From Deinococcus piscis (GTDB lineage Bacteria; Deinococcota; Deinococci; Deinococcales; Deinococcaceae): 34,199 nucleotides of DNA. How positions within the stretch are numbered: the first letter of the stretch is position 1; the number at the start of each line of letters is the position of its first letter. Of the stretch, positions 15,560 through 23,480 are shown in pieces. Made by a program: the position numbers and the translations under genes. Below the pieces are notes generated by a model. That model did not search any database. It was not told the origin of the DNA and saw nothing but the letters and a program-made list of their open reading frames with translations. The stretch is from NCBI RefSeq assembly GCF_014653275.1, contig NZ_BNAL01000028.1:1-34199 (forward strand). Reading direction: 5' to 3'.

Positions 15560-16428
15560 GCGCCCTCTCCTTCTAGCGCAGGCAGGCCACTCGCATTCCA
15601 GAGTTCATGCTGGCGCAGTGTGCTCAGTGGTAGGTCGCTCAGACGGAGACCGAGCCGGGCCAGCACAGCCCGGTAAGCGGCCAGCAGGGCAGGCTGCAAT
15701 TCCTGGGGCCGGACGCTCGGCTCCACCTGCAACTCGCCGGTCCGCACCGTGACCTCACGGACAAAGGGGTCCAGCACCGGATAGTGCGGAGCCAGCGCGA
15801 GAGACACTTGCCGCCAGACTTCGTCCACTGCGGCGCGGCGGTGGGTCACGGCCAGCACTTGCCGCCAGAATTCCGTCAGCGCGGCGGCGTCCGGGGTCCG
15901 GCGCAGTGCCACGAACCGCCAGTCCTGCTCGGGCGCATCGGGCGTCCAGTGGCCCCAGCGCGGCTCGCCTTCCTCCCAGTAAGACATGGCCTGGGGCGCG
16001 GCCCCCATGCCGCTCAGCACTCCAGTCTGCCCCGCCAGCTGCCCGGCCACCTGCGCTCCGGTGCCCCGCAGTGTCTGGCCTGCCGCCGCGCGGTGTTCCC
16101 ACATGGCCGCCGCCGCCCTTTCATCCAGGGGCACCAGCGTGACGCGGGCACGTGGCAGTCCCCGCATCAGCGCCGCAAAATTCAGGTCGCGGGCGCCACT
16201 GTACCCCCCCAACAGTTGCCCCGCTTTCCACACGAACGAAGCACACGCCGCGTCCGAGTTGGCCTGAAACAGCAAGCTCTGGCCAGCCTGCGAACGGGTT
16301 TTCAGGTCAGCGATCACCTCGTCCCAGGGGTAGAAGTCGGTGGAGAGATGGAGGTAGACCGGCGCAGGCATGCTCCGCGCCGCAGTGGCCTGGCCGCCGG
16401 TCTGAACTGGAGAAGTGGGGTCAGTCAT
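15556..16428 (-). CDS. Uncharacterised 290-aa protein, first gene of a three-gene leftward set
   Basis: I do not recognise a firm family. After a disordered start, residues about 24-110 include YLHLSTDFYPWDEVIADLKT, GQSLLFQANSDAACASFVWK and GQLLGGYSG, a pattern like the DUF4388-type effector fold in which a short strand is followed by a 'fvwkaGqLlggys' hairpin; this likeness is weak. The C-terminal 130 residues are helical (FWRQVLAVTHRRAAVDEVWR, ALLAAYRAVLARLGLRLSDL). No signal peptide or membrane helix is seen. The ATG at 16428 follows a TATACT box (16446-16441) by 12 bases, giving a very short leader. Its stop overlaps the next gene by 4 bases. Confidence 0.7.
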   Translation of the reverse strand: MTDPTSPVQTGGQATAARSMPAPVYLHLSTDFYPWDEVIADLKTRSQAGQSLLFQANSDAACASFVWKAGQLLGGYSGARDLNFAALMRGLPRARVTLVPLDERAAAAMWEHRAAAGQTLRGTGAQVAGQLAGQTGVLSGMGAAPQAMSYWEEGEPRWGHWTPDAPEQDWRFVALRRTPDAAALTEFWRQVLAVTHRRAAVDEVWRQVSLALAPHYPVLDPFVREVTVRTGELQVEPSVRPQELQPALLAAYRAVLARLGLRLSDLPLSTLRQHELWNASGLPALEGEGA

Positions 16429-16440
16429 GGCTCAGAAGGC

Positions 16441-16473
16441 AGTATAAAGGGCTGCCTCCTACAAATGGCAGCC
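16441..16473 (-). promoter_or_regulatory. Promoter box and dyad upstream of the three-gene set
   Basis: TATACT (16446-16441) is a good -10 box 12 bases before the start at 16428. Immediately upstream, GGCTGCC (16473-16467) and GGCAGCC (16456-16450) form a perfect 7-bp dyad with a 10-base centre, covering the spacer and -35 area. A repressor or activator site is possible. Confidence 0.42.
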
Positions 16474-16562
16474 ACATGAGAAAATGAAGGTCGCAGACGT
16501 GAGATTTCTGCCACGTAGGTGGCCCTTGGTTCTGCTCACAGGACCAGAGGCGAACCTCCCCG

Positions 16563-17222
16563 TCAGGCGTTCTGTCCGCGCAGGGCCAGCAGCTCACCGC
16601 GTAGCTCTTCCACACGCGGGCGCAGGTCGCCGCGTGACGTGGGCGCACCCAACTGGTGCAGTCCGCCGTGGTAGGCATCTGGGTCACCGAACAGGCGCGA
16701 AAGCAGCTCGAATTCACGCTGTGAGCGCAAGCTGGCGTCGTCGCGGAACAGCGGCACCCAGCGGTCCTGGAACTCGAAATCGTTGAGCTGTCCGCCGAGG
16801 TAGGCGTCCATCAGGTTCAGGTACGGCTGGATATTGCCCTCAGTTTCCACGCTGCCACCGGCACGGGCCGGCACCAACGCCGTGAAGACGGGCTCCAGCG
16901 CCTCGGGGGTAATGTCCCAGTTGTTCACCTCAAAGCGCGGCTGGCCCTGCTGGAAAATAATCAACTGGGGGCTATGGTGCTGAATGCCGGTCATCTCGGC
17001 CACAAAGTTGGAGGCCGGACGCCAATCCACCACGCGGATAAAGCCCACCGGCAGCTCATGGCGCTGCAAAAAGGTTTCCAGCACGCCAAAGCCCTGCATG
17101 GTCTTGTGGCAGGTGCCGGCCTTGAACACGGCGGCCAATGGGTACTCGGCCAGGAACGTCTGCACTTCTTCGGGGGTGGTCAGGGGCAGGAGCACCTGCT
17201 CTGCTTGGGTCGCTTGAGTCAT
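16563..17222 (-). CDS. Bacilliredoxin-like (YtxJ/BrxC) domain fused to colicin-immunity-like helical domain
   Basis: The first ~115 residues follow the YtxJ/BrxC bacilliredoxin pattern: [13 protein letters not shown] with single Cys38, [40 protein letters not shown] and ITPEAL. Such proteins remove bacillithiol from oxidised protein thiols. The usual TCPIS is TCHKT here, leaving a monothiol site. Residues about 130-215 ([51 protein letters not shown]) look like the helical 'self-protective colicin-like immunity' fold (lengths and FGDxDAY motif as I recall the family). The ATG at 17222 lies seven bases after TATGCT (17235-17230), supporting this leaderless start over the longer frame opening at 17309. 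Length 219 aa. Confidence 0.78.
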   Translation of the reverse strand: MTQATQAEQVLLPLTTPEEVQTFLAEYPLAAVFKAGTCHKTMQGFGVLETFLQRHELPVGFIRVVDWRPASNFVAEMTGIQHHSPQLIIFQQGQPRFEVNNWDITPEALEPVFTALVPARAGGSVETEGNIQPYLNLMDAYLGGQLNDFEFQDRWVPLFRDDASLRSQREFELLSRLFGDPDAYHGGLHQLGAPTSRGDLRPRVEELRGELLALRGQNA

Positions 17223-17379
17223 ACACGGGAGCATAACAAAGGGGACACAGGACAAAGGTGGCATGCGGCAAAGAGTGGACGGAAGACTCCCGGTCCACTG
17301 CTTATTCACATCCTTGCCAACTGCGCCCGTCCGCTTGCCCCGGCAGGTCAGGAGAAGGCCTGGCCGCTAGACTGGCAGG

Positions 17380-18150
17380 ATGTTTGGTCTTGAGCTGGGC
17401 ACTATCGGCCCCGAAGTGCTGCTGTATGCCCTGCCGCTGGCCTTTTTGGCTGGGTTTATTGACGCAGTGGCGGGCGGCGGCGGCACCATTTCACTGCCAG
17501 CACTGTTTTTTATGGGCCTCAGCCCGGTGCAGGCGGTGGCGACCAACAAACTGCTGGCCATTTTCGGGTCGGCCACGTCCACCTATCAGTACTGGCGCGG
17601 CGGGCACCTGGACCGTGCGCTGCTGCTGCGCACCGTGCCCCTGGCCCTGATTGGCAGTGCGCTGGGGGCGTATCTGGTCCGCTTTGTGGACCCGGACAAT
17701 TTCCGCACCCTGGTCGGCGTGGTCATTCTGGTGGTGGGCGCCCTGGTCATCGCCAACAAGCGCTTTGGGCTGGAGTCCACCTATCCGGGCCTCACGGCGC
17801 GGACCCTGGCCATCGCGCTGCCGGGCGTGCTGACCATCGGCATCTACGACGGCTTTCTGGGACCGGGCACCGGCACCTTTTTGATGCTGCTGTTCGCGCT
17901 GACCGGCATGAATCTGGTGAGTTCCAGCGGCAACGCCCGCGCGGTCAACTTCGCCACCAACCTGGGCGCACTGTCGCTATTTTTGCTGGCAGGCAACATC
18001 GTGTGGTGGCTGGGCCTCAGCATGGGTGTCGCCAACGCGCTGGGCGCGGCGACAGGCGCACGCATGGCCATGCTCAGGGGTAGCAGCTTCGTGAAGGCGA
18101 TTTATGCCGTGATCGTGGTGATCGTGGCGCTGGTGATGTTCCGGGGATAA
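17380..18150 (+). CDS. TauE/SafE (TSUP) family permease
   Basis: A 256-aa polytopic membrane protein with about eight helices. The N-terminal [20 protein letters not shown], ending with [20 protein letters not shown], is the TSUP signature, and the second half repeats it in [20 protein letters not shown]. Members export sulfite, sulfoacetate or other organic anions. The ATG at 17380 follows TAGACT (17368-17373) by six bases, fitting a leaderless mRNA. It is divergent from the bacilliredoxin-like gene; whether the sulfur theme is shared is speculation. Confidence 0.9.
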   Translation: MFGLELGTIGPEVLLYALPLAFLAGFIDAVAGGGGTISLPALFFMGLSPVQAVATNKLLAIFGSATSTYQYWRGGHLDRALLLRTVPLALIGSALGAYLVRFVDPDNFRTLVGVVILVVGALVIANKRFGLESTYPGLTARTLAIALPGVLTIGIYDGFLGPGTGTFLMLLFALTGMNLVSSSGNARAVNFATNLGALSLFLLAGNIVWWLGLSMGVANALGAATGARMAMLRGSSFVKAIYAVIVVIVALVMFRG

Positions 18151-18192
18151 TCTCAAAAAAGGTAATGACTCAGCATTACTATTGGACATAGA

Positions 18193-18684
18193 ATGGATAA
18201 TGCACTTGAGGCCTTCTCCGAACTGCTCAGGTCCTATGTAACAACCATAGATTTTCAGTTTTACTGCGTCGGGGATTTAAAAGATGCAAGTTCGCTCCCC
18301 GCCTGGAAGGGAATATTCCGCAATCCAAAAGTAATAGAATATAGACTGTATTGGGACGACTAGCCCATTGAGATGACCCTCATCGCTGTCAGTGTCGGAC
18401 AGATGCCAGAAAACATTAAGGACTCCCTTGAAAAGTCTATAATCGAACTCTCTCAGCATTCGCCATACATATTTGCCTTACCAGAAGGAGTCTTTGATGC
18501 ATCTACGCTGGATAGCGAGTGGTTCATCCAGAGTACATACGCCATAGGGGCTGTCAGTACCGGTATACATTTGTGCTTAGATGAAGATCAGAGAAAAGAA
18601 GCCGACTAGAAAAATGCGGTGGGAAATTTCTATAAGAAAATCTATCAAGATTACCCAGGCTTGAGAGGCGTAGATTCCCCATAG
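18193..18684 (+). pseudogene. AT-rich gene interrupted by two in-frame TAG codons
   Basis: One reading frame stays open from ATG 18193 to the TAG at 18682 except for TAG at 18361-18363 and 18607-18609. The three parts read MDNALEAFSELLRSYVTTID...YRLYWDD, PIEMTLIAVSVGQMPENIKD...EDQRKEAD, and KNAVGNFYKKIYQDYPGLRG. Each TAG can come from CAG by one C-to-T change. Codon use is AT-rich (ATA, TTA, AAA, AGA), unlike all neighbours, so the gene was probably acquired from a low-GC source. No family is recognised; the acidic, soluble composition would suit an immunity-type protein, but that is a guess. The middle part could be made as a 78-aa peptide from the ATG at 18373, which has no ribosome site. 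The alternative to decay is stop-codon readthrough. Confidence 0.7.
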
Positions 18685-18750
18685 CTCTCGTCCACACACA
18701 TGGAGGGGCGCGAGCTTGTGCTTGCGCCCCTTACACATTTTCCGGTCTTC

Positions 18751-20208
18751 TCAACCTTTCTTCAGCCAGCCCGACAGCCAGGGCAGCTTCACATCTACCT
18801 TCTCGCGCAGGCCGCCCCAGTAGCGCCGGCTCCAGCCTTCCACGTTGCGCTGCTTGCCGCGTGCCACAGCCATCGCGCCTTCGGGCACGTCTTCATGCAC
18901 AGCACTGCCAGCGGCAATAAAGGCGGCATCGCCCACGCTGCGGGGCGCAATCAGGGTGGAGTTGGAACCGATAAACACGCCCGCGCCCACGCTGGACTGG
19001 TGCTTATTCACCCCGTCAAAGTTGGCGACGATGGTCCCCGCGCCCACGTTGGTCTCGGTGCCGATGGTCACGTCGCCCAGGTAGGCGAGGTGCCCGGCCT
19101 TGACGCCTCTGTCCAGCCGGGCATTCTTGGTTTCCACAAAGTTGCCGATATGCACCCCCTCGCCCAGCACCGTGCCGGGGCGCAACCGGGCAAACGGCCC
19201 CACGTCTGCCCCGGCTCCCACTTCGGCGCTTTCCAGCACACTGTGCGGCTTGATGATGGCCCCAGCCCCGATGCGGCTGTCCCCAACCACCGAGTAAGCC
19301 CCAATCACTGCGCCGGACTCAATCACGGTCTGGCCGGTCAGAATCACGCCGGGCTCCAGCAGCACGTCCCGGCTGATCTGTACGGTGTCCTCGATCCGCA
19401 CGGTGTCCGGGGCCTGAATGGTCACGCCCTCTTTCATCAGGTTCTGGGTGATCCGGCGGCGCATCACGGTTTCGGCGTCGGCCAGCTGGCGGCGGTCATT
19501 GGCTCCCATCACCTCGTCGGGGTCACTCAGCTTGAAGGCCCGCACAGCCCCGCCCTCGGCGCGGTACAGCTCCAGCAGATCGGTCAGATAATACTCCTGA
19601 GCGGCGTTGTCGTTGCCGATGCGGCGGGCCAGTTCGGGGGCGCGGCGGTCCATCACGTACACGCCGGAGTTGAATTCGCGCACGGCTTTTTCCTCGGCGC
19701 TGGCGGCCTTTTCTTCCACAATCCGCTCCACTTCGCCGCCCGCACCCCGAATAATCCGGCCATAGCCGGTAGCGTCGGGCAGTTCGCCGGTCAGCACAGT
19801 CATGGCGCTGCCCTCGGCGCGGTGGTCGGCCAGCAGGTCGCGCAGGGTGGCTTCGGAGAGCAGCGGGGTGTCGCCATACAGCACCAGCACGTCGCCGTCA
19901 CCGCTCAGGCCCTCAGCTCCACACAGGAAGGCGTGGCCGGTGCCCAGCTGCTGATCCTGGCGGGCAAAGGCCACGCCCTCGCCGCCCAGCGCCGCTTCGA
20001 CCCGTTCGGCCCCGTGGCCCGTCACGACAACAATGCTGCGGGCTCCCAGGTCCTGGGCAGCCTTGACGGCCCAGCCCACCATCGGGCGGCCCGCCACCGG
20101 GTGCAGCACTTTGGGCAGGTCGGATTTCATGCGGGTGCCTGCCCCAGCAGCCAGGACAATGACATCAAGAGGGCGGGTTTGAGATGAAGCGGGGTCTGGT
20201 GTGGTCAT
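18751..20208 (-). CDS. glmU: Bifunctional UDP-GlcNAc pyrophosphorylase / glucosamine-1-P N-acetyltransferase
   Basis: GlmU makes UDP-GlcNAc, the precursor of peptidoglycan and surface sugars. The N-terminal uridyltransferase has [20 protein letters not shown] and [14 protein letters not shown], plus NSGVYVMD; the C-terminal half is a left-handed beta helix of hexapeptide repeats, with [49 protein letters not shown] and [13 protein letters not shown]. The ATG at 20208 has AAGGAGA six bases upstream and gives 485 aa; a longer ATG start at 20286 is not needed. It is transcribed in the same direction as lgt but separated by 242 bases with a terminator-like hairpin, so it probably has its own promoter. 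Confidence 0.96.
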   Translation of the reverse strand: MTTPDPASSQTRPLDVIVLAAGAGTRMKSDLPKVLHPVAGRPMVGWAVKAAQDLGARSIVVVTGHGAERVEAALGGEGVAFARQDQQLGTGHAFLCGAEGLSGDGDVLVLYGDTPLLSEATLRDLLADHRAEGSAMTVLTGELPDATGYGRIIRGAGGEVERIVEEKAASAEEKAVREFNSGVYVMDRRAPELARRIGNDNAAQEYYLTDLLELYRAEGGAVRAFKLSDPDEVMGANDRRQLADAETVMRRRITQNLMKEGVTIQAPDTVRIEDTVQISRDVLLEPGVILTGQTVIESGAVIGAYSVVGDSRIGAGAIIKPHSVLESAEVGAGADVGPFARLRPGTVLGEGVHIGNFVETKNARLDRGVKAGHLAYLGDVTIGTETNVGAGTIVANFDGVNKHQSSVGAGVFIGSNSTLIAPRSVGDAAFIAAGSAVHEDVPEGAMAVARGKQRNVEGWSRRYWGGLREKVDVKLPWLSGWLKKG

Positions 20209-20389
20209 AGAGATTCTCCTTGGGTGAAGTGTCTGATTGGTGACGTGTCTGAGCATGGCCGCTGTGGGCTGCCGGAAAAAGTGCAAATGTTCAGGACTTT
20301 ACCGTGCAGCGCCGCCAAGAGCAGAGCGGAACGTCCCGGAAGATGCGTCCTTCGCCTGCACCGAAGCCTGGGCCGTGGGGGGATGCCAC

Positions 20390-20434
20390 CAATTGTAACC
20401 GCCTGCCGGTGACGTTGCCGTCAGGGCAGGCGGT
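20390..20434 (-). terminator. Likely terminator after lgt
   Basis: Read leftward, ACCGCCTGCC (20434-20425) pairs perfectly with GGCAGGCGGT (20407-20398) around 17 bases, then TTACAATT follows. It starts 17 bases past the lgt stop. The U-tract is interrupted, so it may be a modest terminator. The remaining ~190 bases to glmU show no other gene. Confidence 0.55.
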
Positions 20435-20450
20435 AGGCAGCGGGGTGAGG

Positions 20451-21407
20451 TTACTCGCCGCCCCGGGCGCGGGCCTCGGCATGGGTCATGACTTCCCCAC
20501 CGGCCACTGGCACCGGCTGCGGCTCAGGCTGCGCGGCCAAGCGCCACAACATGTACAGGCTCACCAGCACGATGGGCACGCTGAACACCTGGGTCATGGT
20601 CCACAGGCCAATACCGGGCTGGTCCAGACCCTGCTGGAGGTAAGTGTCGAACATCAGTGGATTGAGGCGGAAGGTTTCCTCTACCCCGGCCCGCAGCAGC
20701 GAGTACCACAGCCAGAACTGCCAAAAGGCCCAGCCGGGCTTCTTGCTGCGCAGCCAGAAGAAAGACGCGATGAGGAGCGCTGCGCCAATCAGGACACCGT
20801 ACAGCTGCGTGAAGTGGACCGGGGCCGTCATCACCTGCTGCCCGGCAATGGTCTGGCAATACTGCGAGAGGTCCATCGTGGGGTCAGGGTTGGGGATGCA
20901 CATGCCGTCATGAAAAGCGCGGGCCGAGTCGGGCCAGCGAAAGCCCACCGGCCAGCCGGTGACGCGGCCCACCGTGTCGGTGCCGTTCATGATGTTGCCT
21001 AAGCGCCCGCCGATGATGCCCAGCGCCACACCCGGCGCGGCCAGGTCCAGATAGCGGTAAAAGTTCATGCGGTACTTACGCGTGAACCAGATCGCCGCCA
21101 GGATGCCCCCCAGCAGCCCGCCGTGAATAGAAATCCCGCCCTGACGCAGGTTGATGATGTCCAGCAGCCGCTGCGGCATAGGCGTATCGGCAAAGAGGTC
21201 CCACGAGGTCGCCACGAACACCAGCCGCGCCCCGATAAAGCCCCATAGCAGCATGGTGTAGATCATGCGCTCGAACAGGTCGGCGTCCAGGCCACGCTCA
21301 CGCGCCAGCTTGAGGCCGATACTGATCCCCGCCACGATGCCCAGAGTCATCAGTACGCCATACCAGGCGATGGTAAAGCCCCCGATATTTAGAAAAATTG
21401 GGTCCAT
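20451..21407 (-). CDS. lgt: Phosphatidylglycerol-prolipoprotein diacylglyceryl transferase
   Basis: Lgt attaches diacylglycerol from phosphatidylglycerol to the lipobox Cys of prolipoproteins at the cytoplasmic membrane. The protein opens with IGGFTIAWYGVLMTLGIVAG, has the GGISIHGGLLGGILA segment around residue 90, and the signature GGRLGNIMNGTDTVGRVTG. A 30-residue loop (AFHDGMCIPNPDPTMDLSQY) precedes the last helices, and the C-terminus is a Pro/Gln-rich tail. The ATG at 21407 gives 318 aa with AGGA just upstream; longer in-frame starts reach 21641 but add non-membrane sequence. It follows a membrane protein gene by 136 bases and may share its transcript; TACACT (21424-21419) may provide its own promoter. 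Confidence 0.95.
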   Translation of the reverse strand: MDPIFLNIGGFTIAWYGVLMTLGIVAGISIGLKLARERGLDADLFERMIYTMLLWGFIGARLVFVATSWDLFADTPMPQRLLDIINLRQGGISIHGGLLGGILAAIWFTRKYRMNFYRYLDLAAPGVALGIIGGRLGNIMNGTDTVGRVTGWPVGFRWPDSARAFHDGMCIPNPDPTMDLSQYCQTIAGQQVMTAPVHFTQLYGVLIGAALLIASFFWLRSKKPGWAFWQFWLWYSLLRAGVEETFRLNPLMFDTYLQQGLDQPGIGLWTMTQVFSVPIVLVSLYMLWRLAAQPEPQPVPVAGGEVMTHAEARARGGE

Positions 21408-21543
21408 AAGTCCTGAGCAGTGTACGGGTTTTGTGTGAGGGCGGGGGTGAACATGGGGAACGGAACGGTGCGCAAAGCCACCCGCAGCCATGAAGTGCCT
21501 CTCCCGATAAGTCGCCAGGTACACGGCAGGGGCAACCAACCAC

Positions 21544-22068
21544 TCAGCCCATTTGCGGGCGGCTTCGCCGTAAACCCGCCGCCCCCACCAGTCCCAGTCC
21601 GGCAAGCCCCCACGCCGTCGGATTAGGCCACAGCAGCCCACTTTGCCTTAGGCAGACGCCATTCTCCCCCGCCTGCTCCTCGCAGCGCCGGGAGTAAATC
21701 AGTGCCGGGCCAGCCTGCACGGTCATCACATCGCCCCGTGCCAAAAAGGCGTTTTGTACGCGCTCGCCGACTTCCAGCAGCGGCCAGCCCAGCCCCAGCG
21801 TCAGCACCAGCGTCCAGAGGTTGACGCGCAGCATCTGCCGCGCCTGCTGACCTTTTTGCCGCATCAGCCACAGAACAAGTGCATTCAGGGCCAGGACACC
21901 GAGGACAATGGAATAACTTGGATTGCCGGAGTCAGGGCCGAGCGGGCGTCCCCCACAAAAGAAACTCAGTCCCTGAAGGCCGTAGGCGACACGGTCAGCC
22001 GGCTGATACGGGCAGGGACCGCTCTCTGTCATGCTCTCTGCTGCGAAAAGCAAATCCAGGAACGTCAC
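21544..22068 (-). CDS. Predicted membrane protein, three helices, unknown function
   Basis: Not recognised. From the GTG at 22068 it is 174 aa; the ATG at 22032 would give 162. Three hydrophobic stretches are seen: SYSIVLGVLALNALVLWLMR, NLWTLVLTLGLGWPLLEVGE and AWGLAGLGLVGAAGL. Between the second and third lies an extracytoplasmic-looking part with SRRCEEQAGENGVCLRQSG, where two Cys could form a disulfide; a third and fourth Cys sit near the start (GPCPYQ, SFFCGG). It lies between lgt and tatC on the same strand. The GTG start is three bases after the stop of a 21-aa hydrophobic ORF, so it may be translated by coupling. The start choice is uncertain. Confidence 0.6.
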   Translation of the reverse strand: MTFLDLLFAAESMTESGPCPYQPADRVAYGLQGLSFFCGGRPLGPDSGNPSYSIVLGVLALNALVLWLMRQKGQQARQMLRVNLWTLVLTLGLGWPLLEVGERVQNAFLARGDVMTVQAGPALIYSRRCEEQAGENGVCLRQSGLLWPNPTAWGLAGLGLVGAAGLRRSRPQMG

Positions 22069-22071
22069 ACC

Positions 22072-22137
22072 TCACAGCAGCAGTGCAGCGAGCAAGGTCA
22101 GCACGGCCCAGACGGACATCAAGCGGGAGCGGCGCAT
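22072..22137 (-). CDS. 21-aa hydrophobic mini-ORF, probably leaderless
   Basis: The ORF reads MRRSRLMSV followed by WAVLTLLAALLL, a basic start and one hydrophobic helix, like a signal peptide or mini membrane protein. Its ATG is six bases after TATCTT (22149-22144), matching the leaderless spacing seen at many genes here. Its TGA is three bases before the GTG of the membrane protein gene. It may be a real small protein, a coupling leader, or the detached N-terminus of the downstream protein after a nonsense or frameshift change. Confidence 0.45.
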   Translation of the reverse strand: MRRSRLMSVWAVLTLLAALLL

Positions 22138-22183
22138 GGTGCAAAGATAGTGGCGAACAGTTAAAGCACTCGCCGCCCACCAG

Positions 22184-22987
22184 CTAAATTCGCACCGGCT
22201 CGTCGTCCTCCGGCACCCGCACCTGGAACATCCGCGAGAGAATGATGCTCAGCTCGTACAGCACGTACAGCGGCACCGCCACCAGCAGCATGGTGCCGGG
22301 GTCAGGCGTGGGCGTAATCAGCGCCGAGAGAATCAAGATGCCCACCAGCGCGATGCGCCAGCCGGAGCGCAGCAGTTGGTGGTTGATCAGCCCGATGCGG
22401 GTGAGCACCACCGCCAGAATCGGCAACTCAAAGGCCAGGCCAAAGGCCACCAGGAACGTGACCACCATACCGATATACTGCGAGACATCCGGCATGGCCT
22501 GCACCTGCCCGGCTAGGAAGTCGAGGAAAAAGCGCACCATCGCGGGCAGCACGAACAAATAGCCGAACGTGACGCCCGCTGCGAACGCGGCACCCGCCCC
22601 AACGATAAAGGGCACGGCCCAGCGCCGCTCGTGGGCATACAGGCCCGGCGCAATAAAAGCCCACACCTGCGTCAGAATCAGCGGCAGAGCAATGGCGAGG
22701 CCAGTCCAGAAGCTGAGGTTGAGCGCCGCCATGAACTGCCCGGTCAGGCTGGTGCTGATCAGCTTGACCTCGCCTGCTTGGAACTGCGCCGAGGCGTTCA
22801 GCGGCGCTTGCAGCAGCCCCAGCAGCGGCTCATGCACCCAGAAGGCCAGCCCCATACCTACCGCCAGAAATGCGGCGGACCAAATCAGGCGGGTCCGCAG
22901 TTCACCGAGGTGTTCCAGCAGCGTGGCGCTCTGAAGTTCTTCCTGGGGGGCCGTGGGCGTAGGGTCAGGCACAGTTTCAGGGGGCAC
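22184..22987 (-). CDS. tatC: Sec-independent translocase TatC
   Basis: TatC is the six-helix receptor of the twin-arginine pathway that exports folded proteins. Signature parts are TLLEHLGELRTRLIWSAAF at the N-terminus, then QVWAFIAPGLYAHERRWAVP, FGYLFVLPAMVRFFLDF, and FGLAFELPILAVVLTRIGLI. The C-terminus contains ALITPTPDPGTMLLVAVPLY. I chose the GTG at 22987, four bases after the tatA stop, giving 267 aa; an upstream in-frame ATG at 23029 would overlap tatA. It forms a tatA-tatC unit. Confidence 0.95.
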   Translation of the reverse strand: MPPETVPDPTPTAPQEELQSATLLEHLGELRTRLIWSAAFLAVGMGLAFWVHEPLLGLLQAPLNASAQFQAGEVKLISTSLTGQFMAALNLSFWTGLAIALPLILTQVWAFIAPGLYAHERRWAVPFIVGAGAAFAAGVTFGYLFVLPAMVRFFLDFLAGQVQAMPDVSQYIGMVVTFLVAFGLAFELPILAVVLTRIGLINHQLLRSGWRIALVGILILSALITPTPDPGTMLLVAVPLYVLYELSIILSRMFQVRVPEDDEPVRI

Positions 22988-22991
22988 CCGG

Positions 22992-23258
22992 TCAGCCCTG
23001 ACGGTCACGCGGCTCGGCGACAATCTCACGGACCTCTACGCGGGGCAGCTCGGTGGCCTGCACGTCGGTCACGTCGCGGCGCAGCTCAGGATTGAGTGGC
23101 ACCGCGTCCGGGCCGGGGCGGTTCAGGTCGCGGGTTTCTTCCTTGAATTCCTTGATGCCGCGGCCCAGGCCCTTGCCCAGCTGCGGCAACTTGCTGGCCC
23201 CAAACAGCACCAGGATGACGGCGGCGATAATCAGTAGTTCCAGTGGGCCAAATGGCAT
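22992..23258 (-). CDS. tatA: Sec-independent translocase TatA
   Basis: TatA oligomers form the pore of the twin-arginine translocase. The 88-aa protein has the classic start, MPFGPLELLIIAAVILVLFG, followed by ASKLPQLGKGLGRGIKEFKE, i.e. a short membrane helix, hinge and amphipathic helix, and an acidic soluble tail of about 45 residues. GGAG lies five bases before the ATG. It is immediately upstream of tatC. Confidence 0.95.
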   Translation of the reverse strand: MPFGPLELLIIAAVILVLFGASKLPQLGKGLGRGIKEFKEETRDLNRPGPDAVPLNPELRRDVTDVQATELPRVEVREIVAEPRDRQG

Positions 23259-23480
23259 AGTTTCTCCAGTCTAGCGGGCCAGCGACAGCCTGCTGTCAGG
23301 TCCACTCTATCCCCGCTGCATCAAAACACGGGGAAGATGCGTCCATTTCCCCGCTCATACGGATGGCACGCCCTCAACCCATCCGCGCACAGTGCTCCAC
23401 CCTTCTTGACCGCGCACCCTGACTGGTTTCACCCAGCCTCTGCCGAGCCGCTGCCCAATCGGGCCGGGCTGGGAGCCGCG

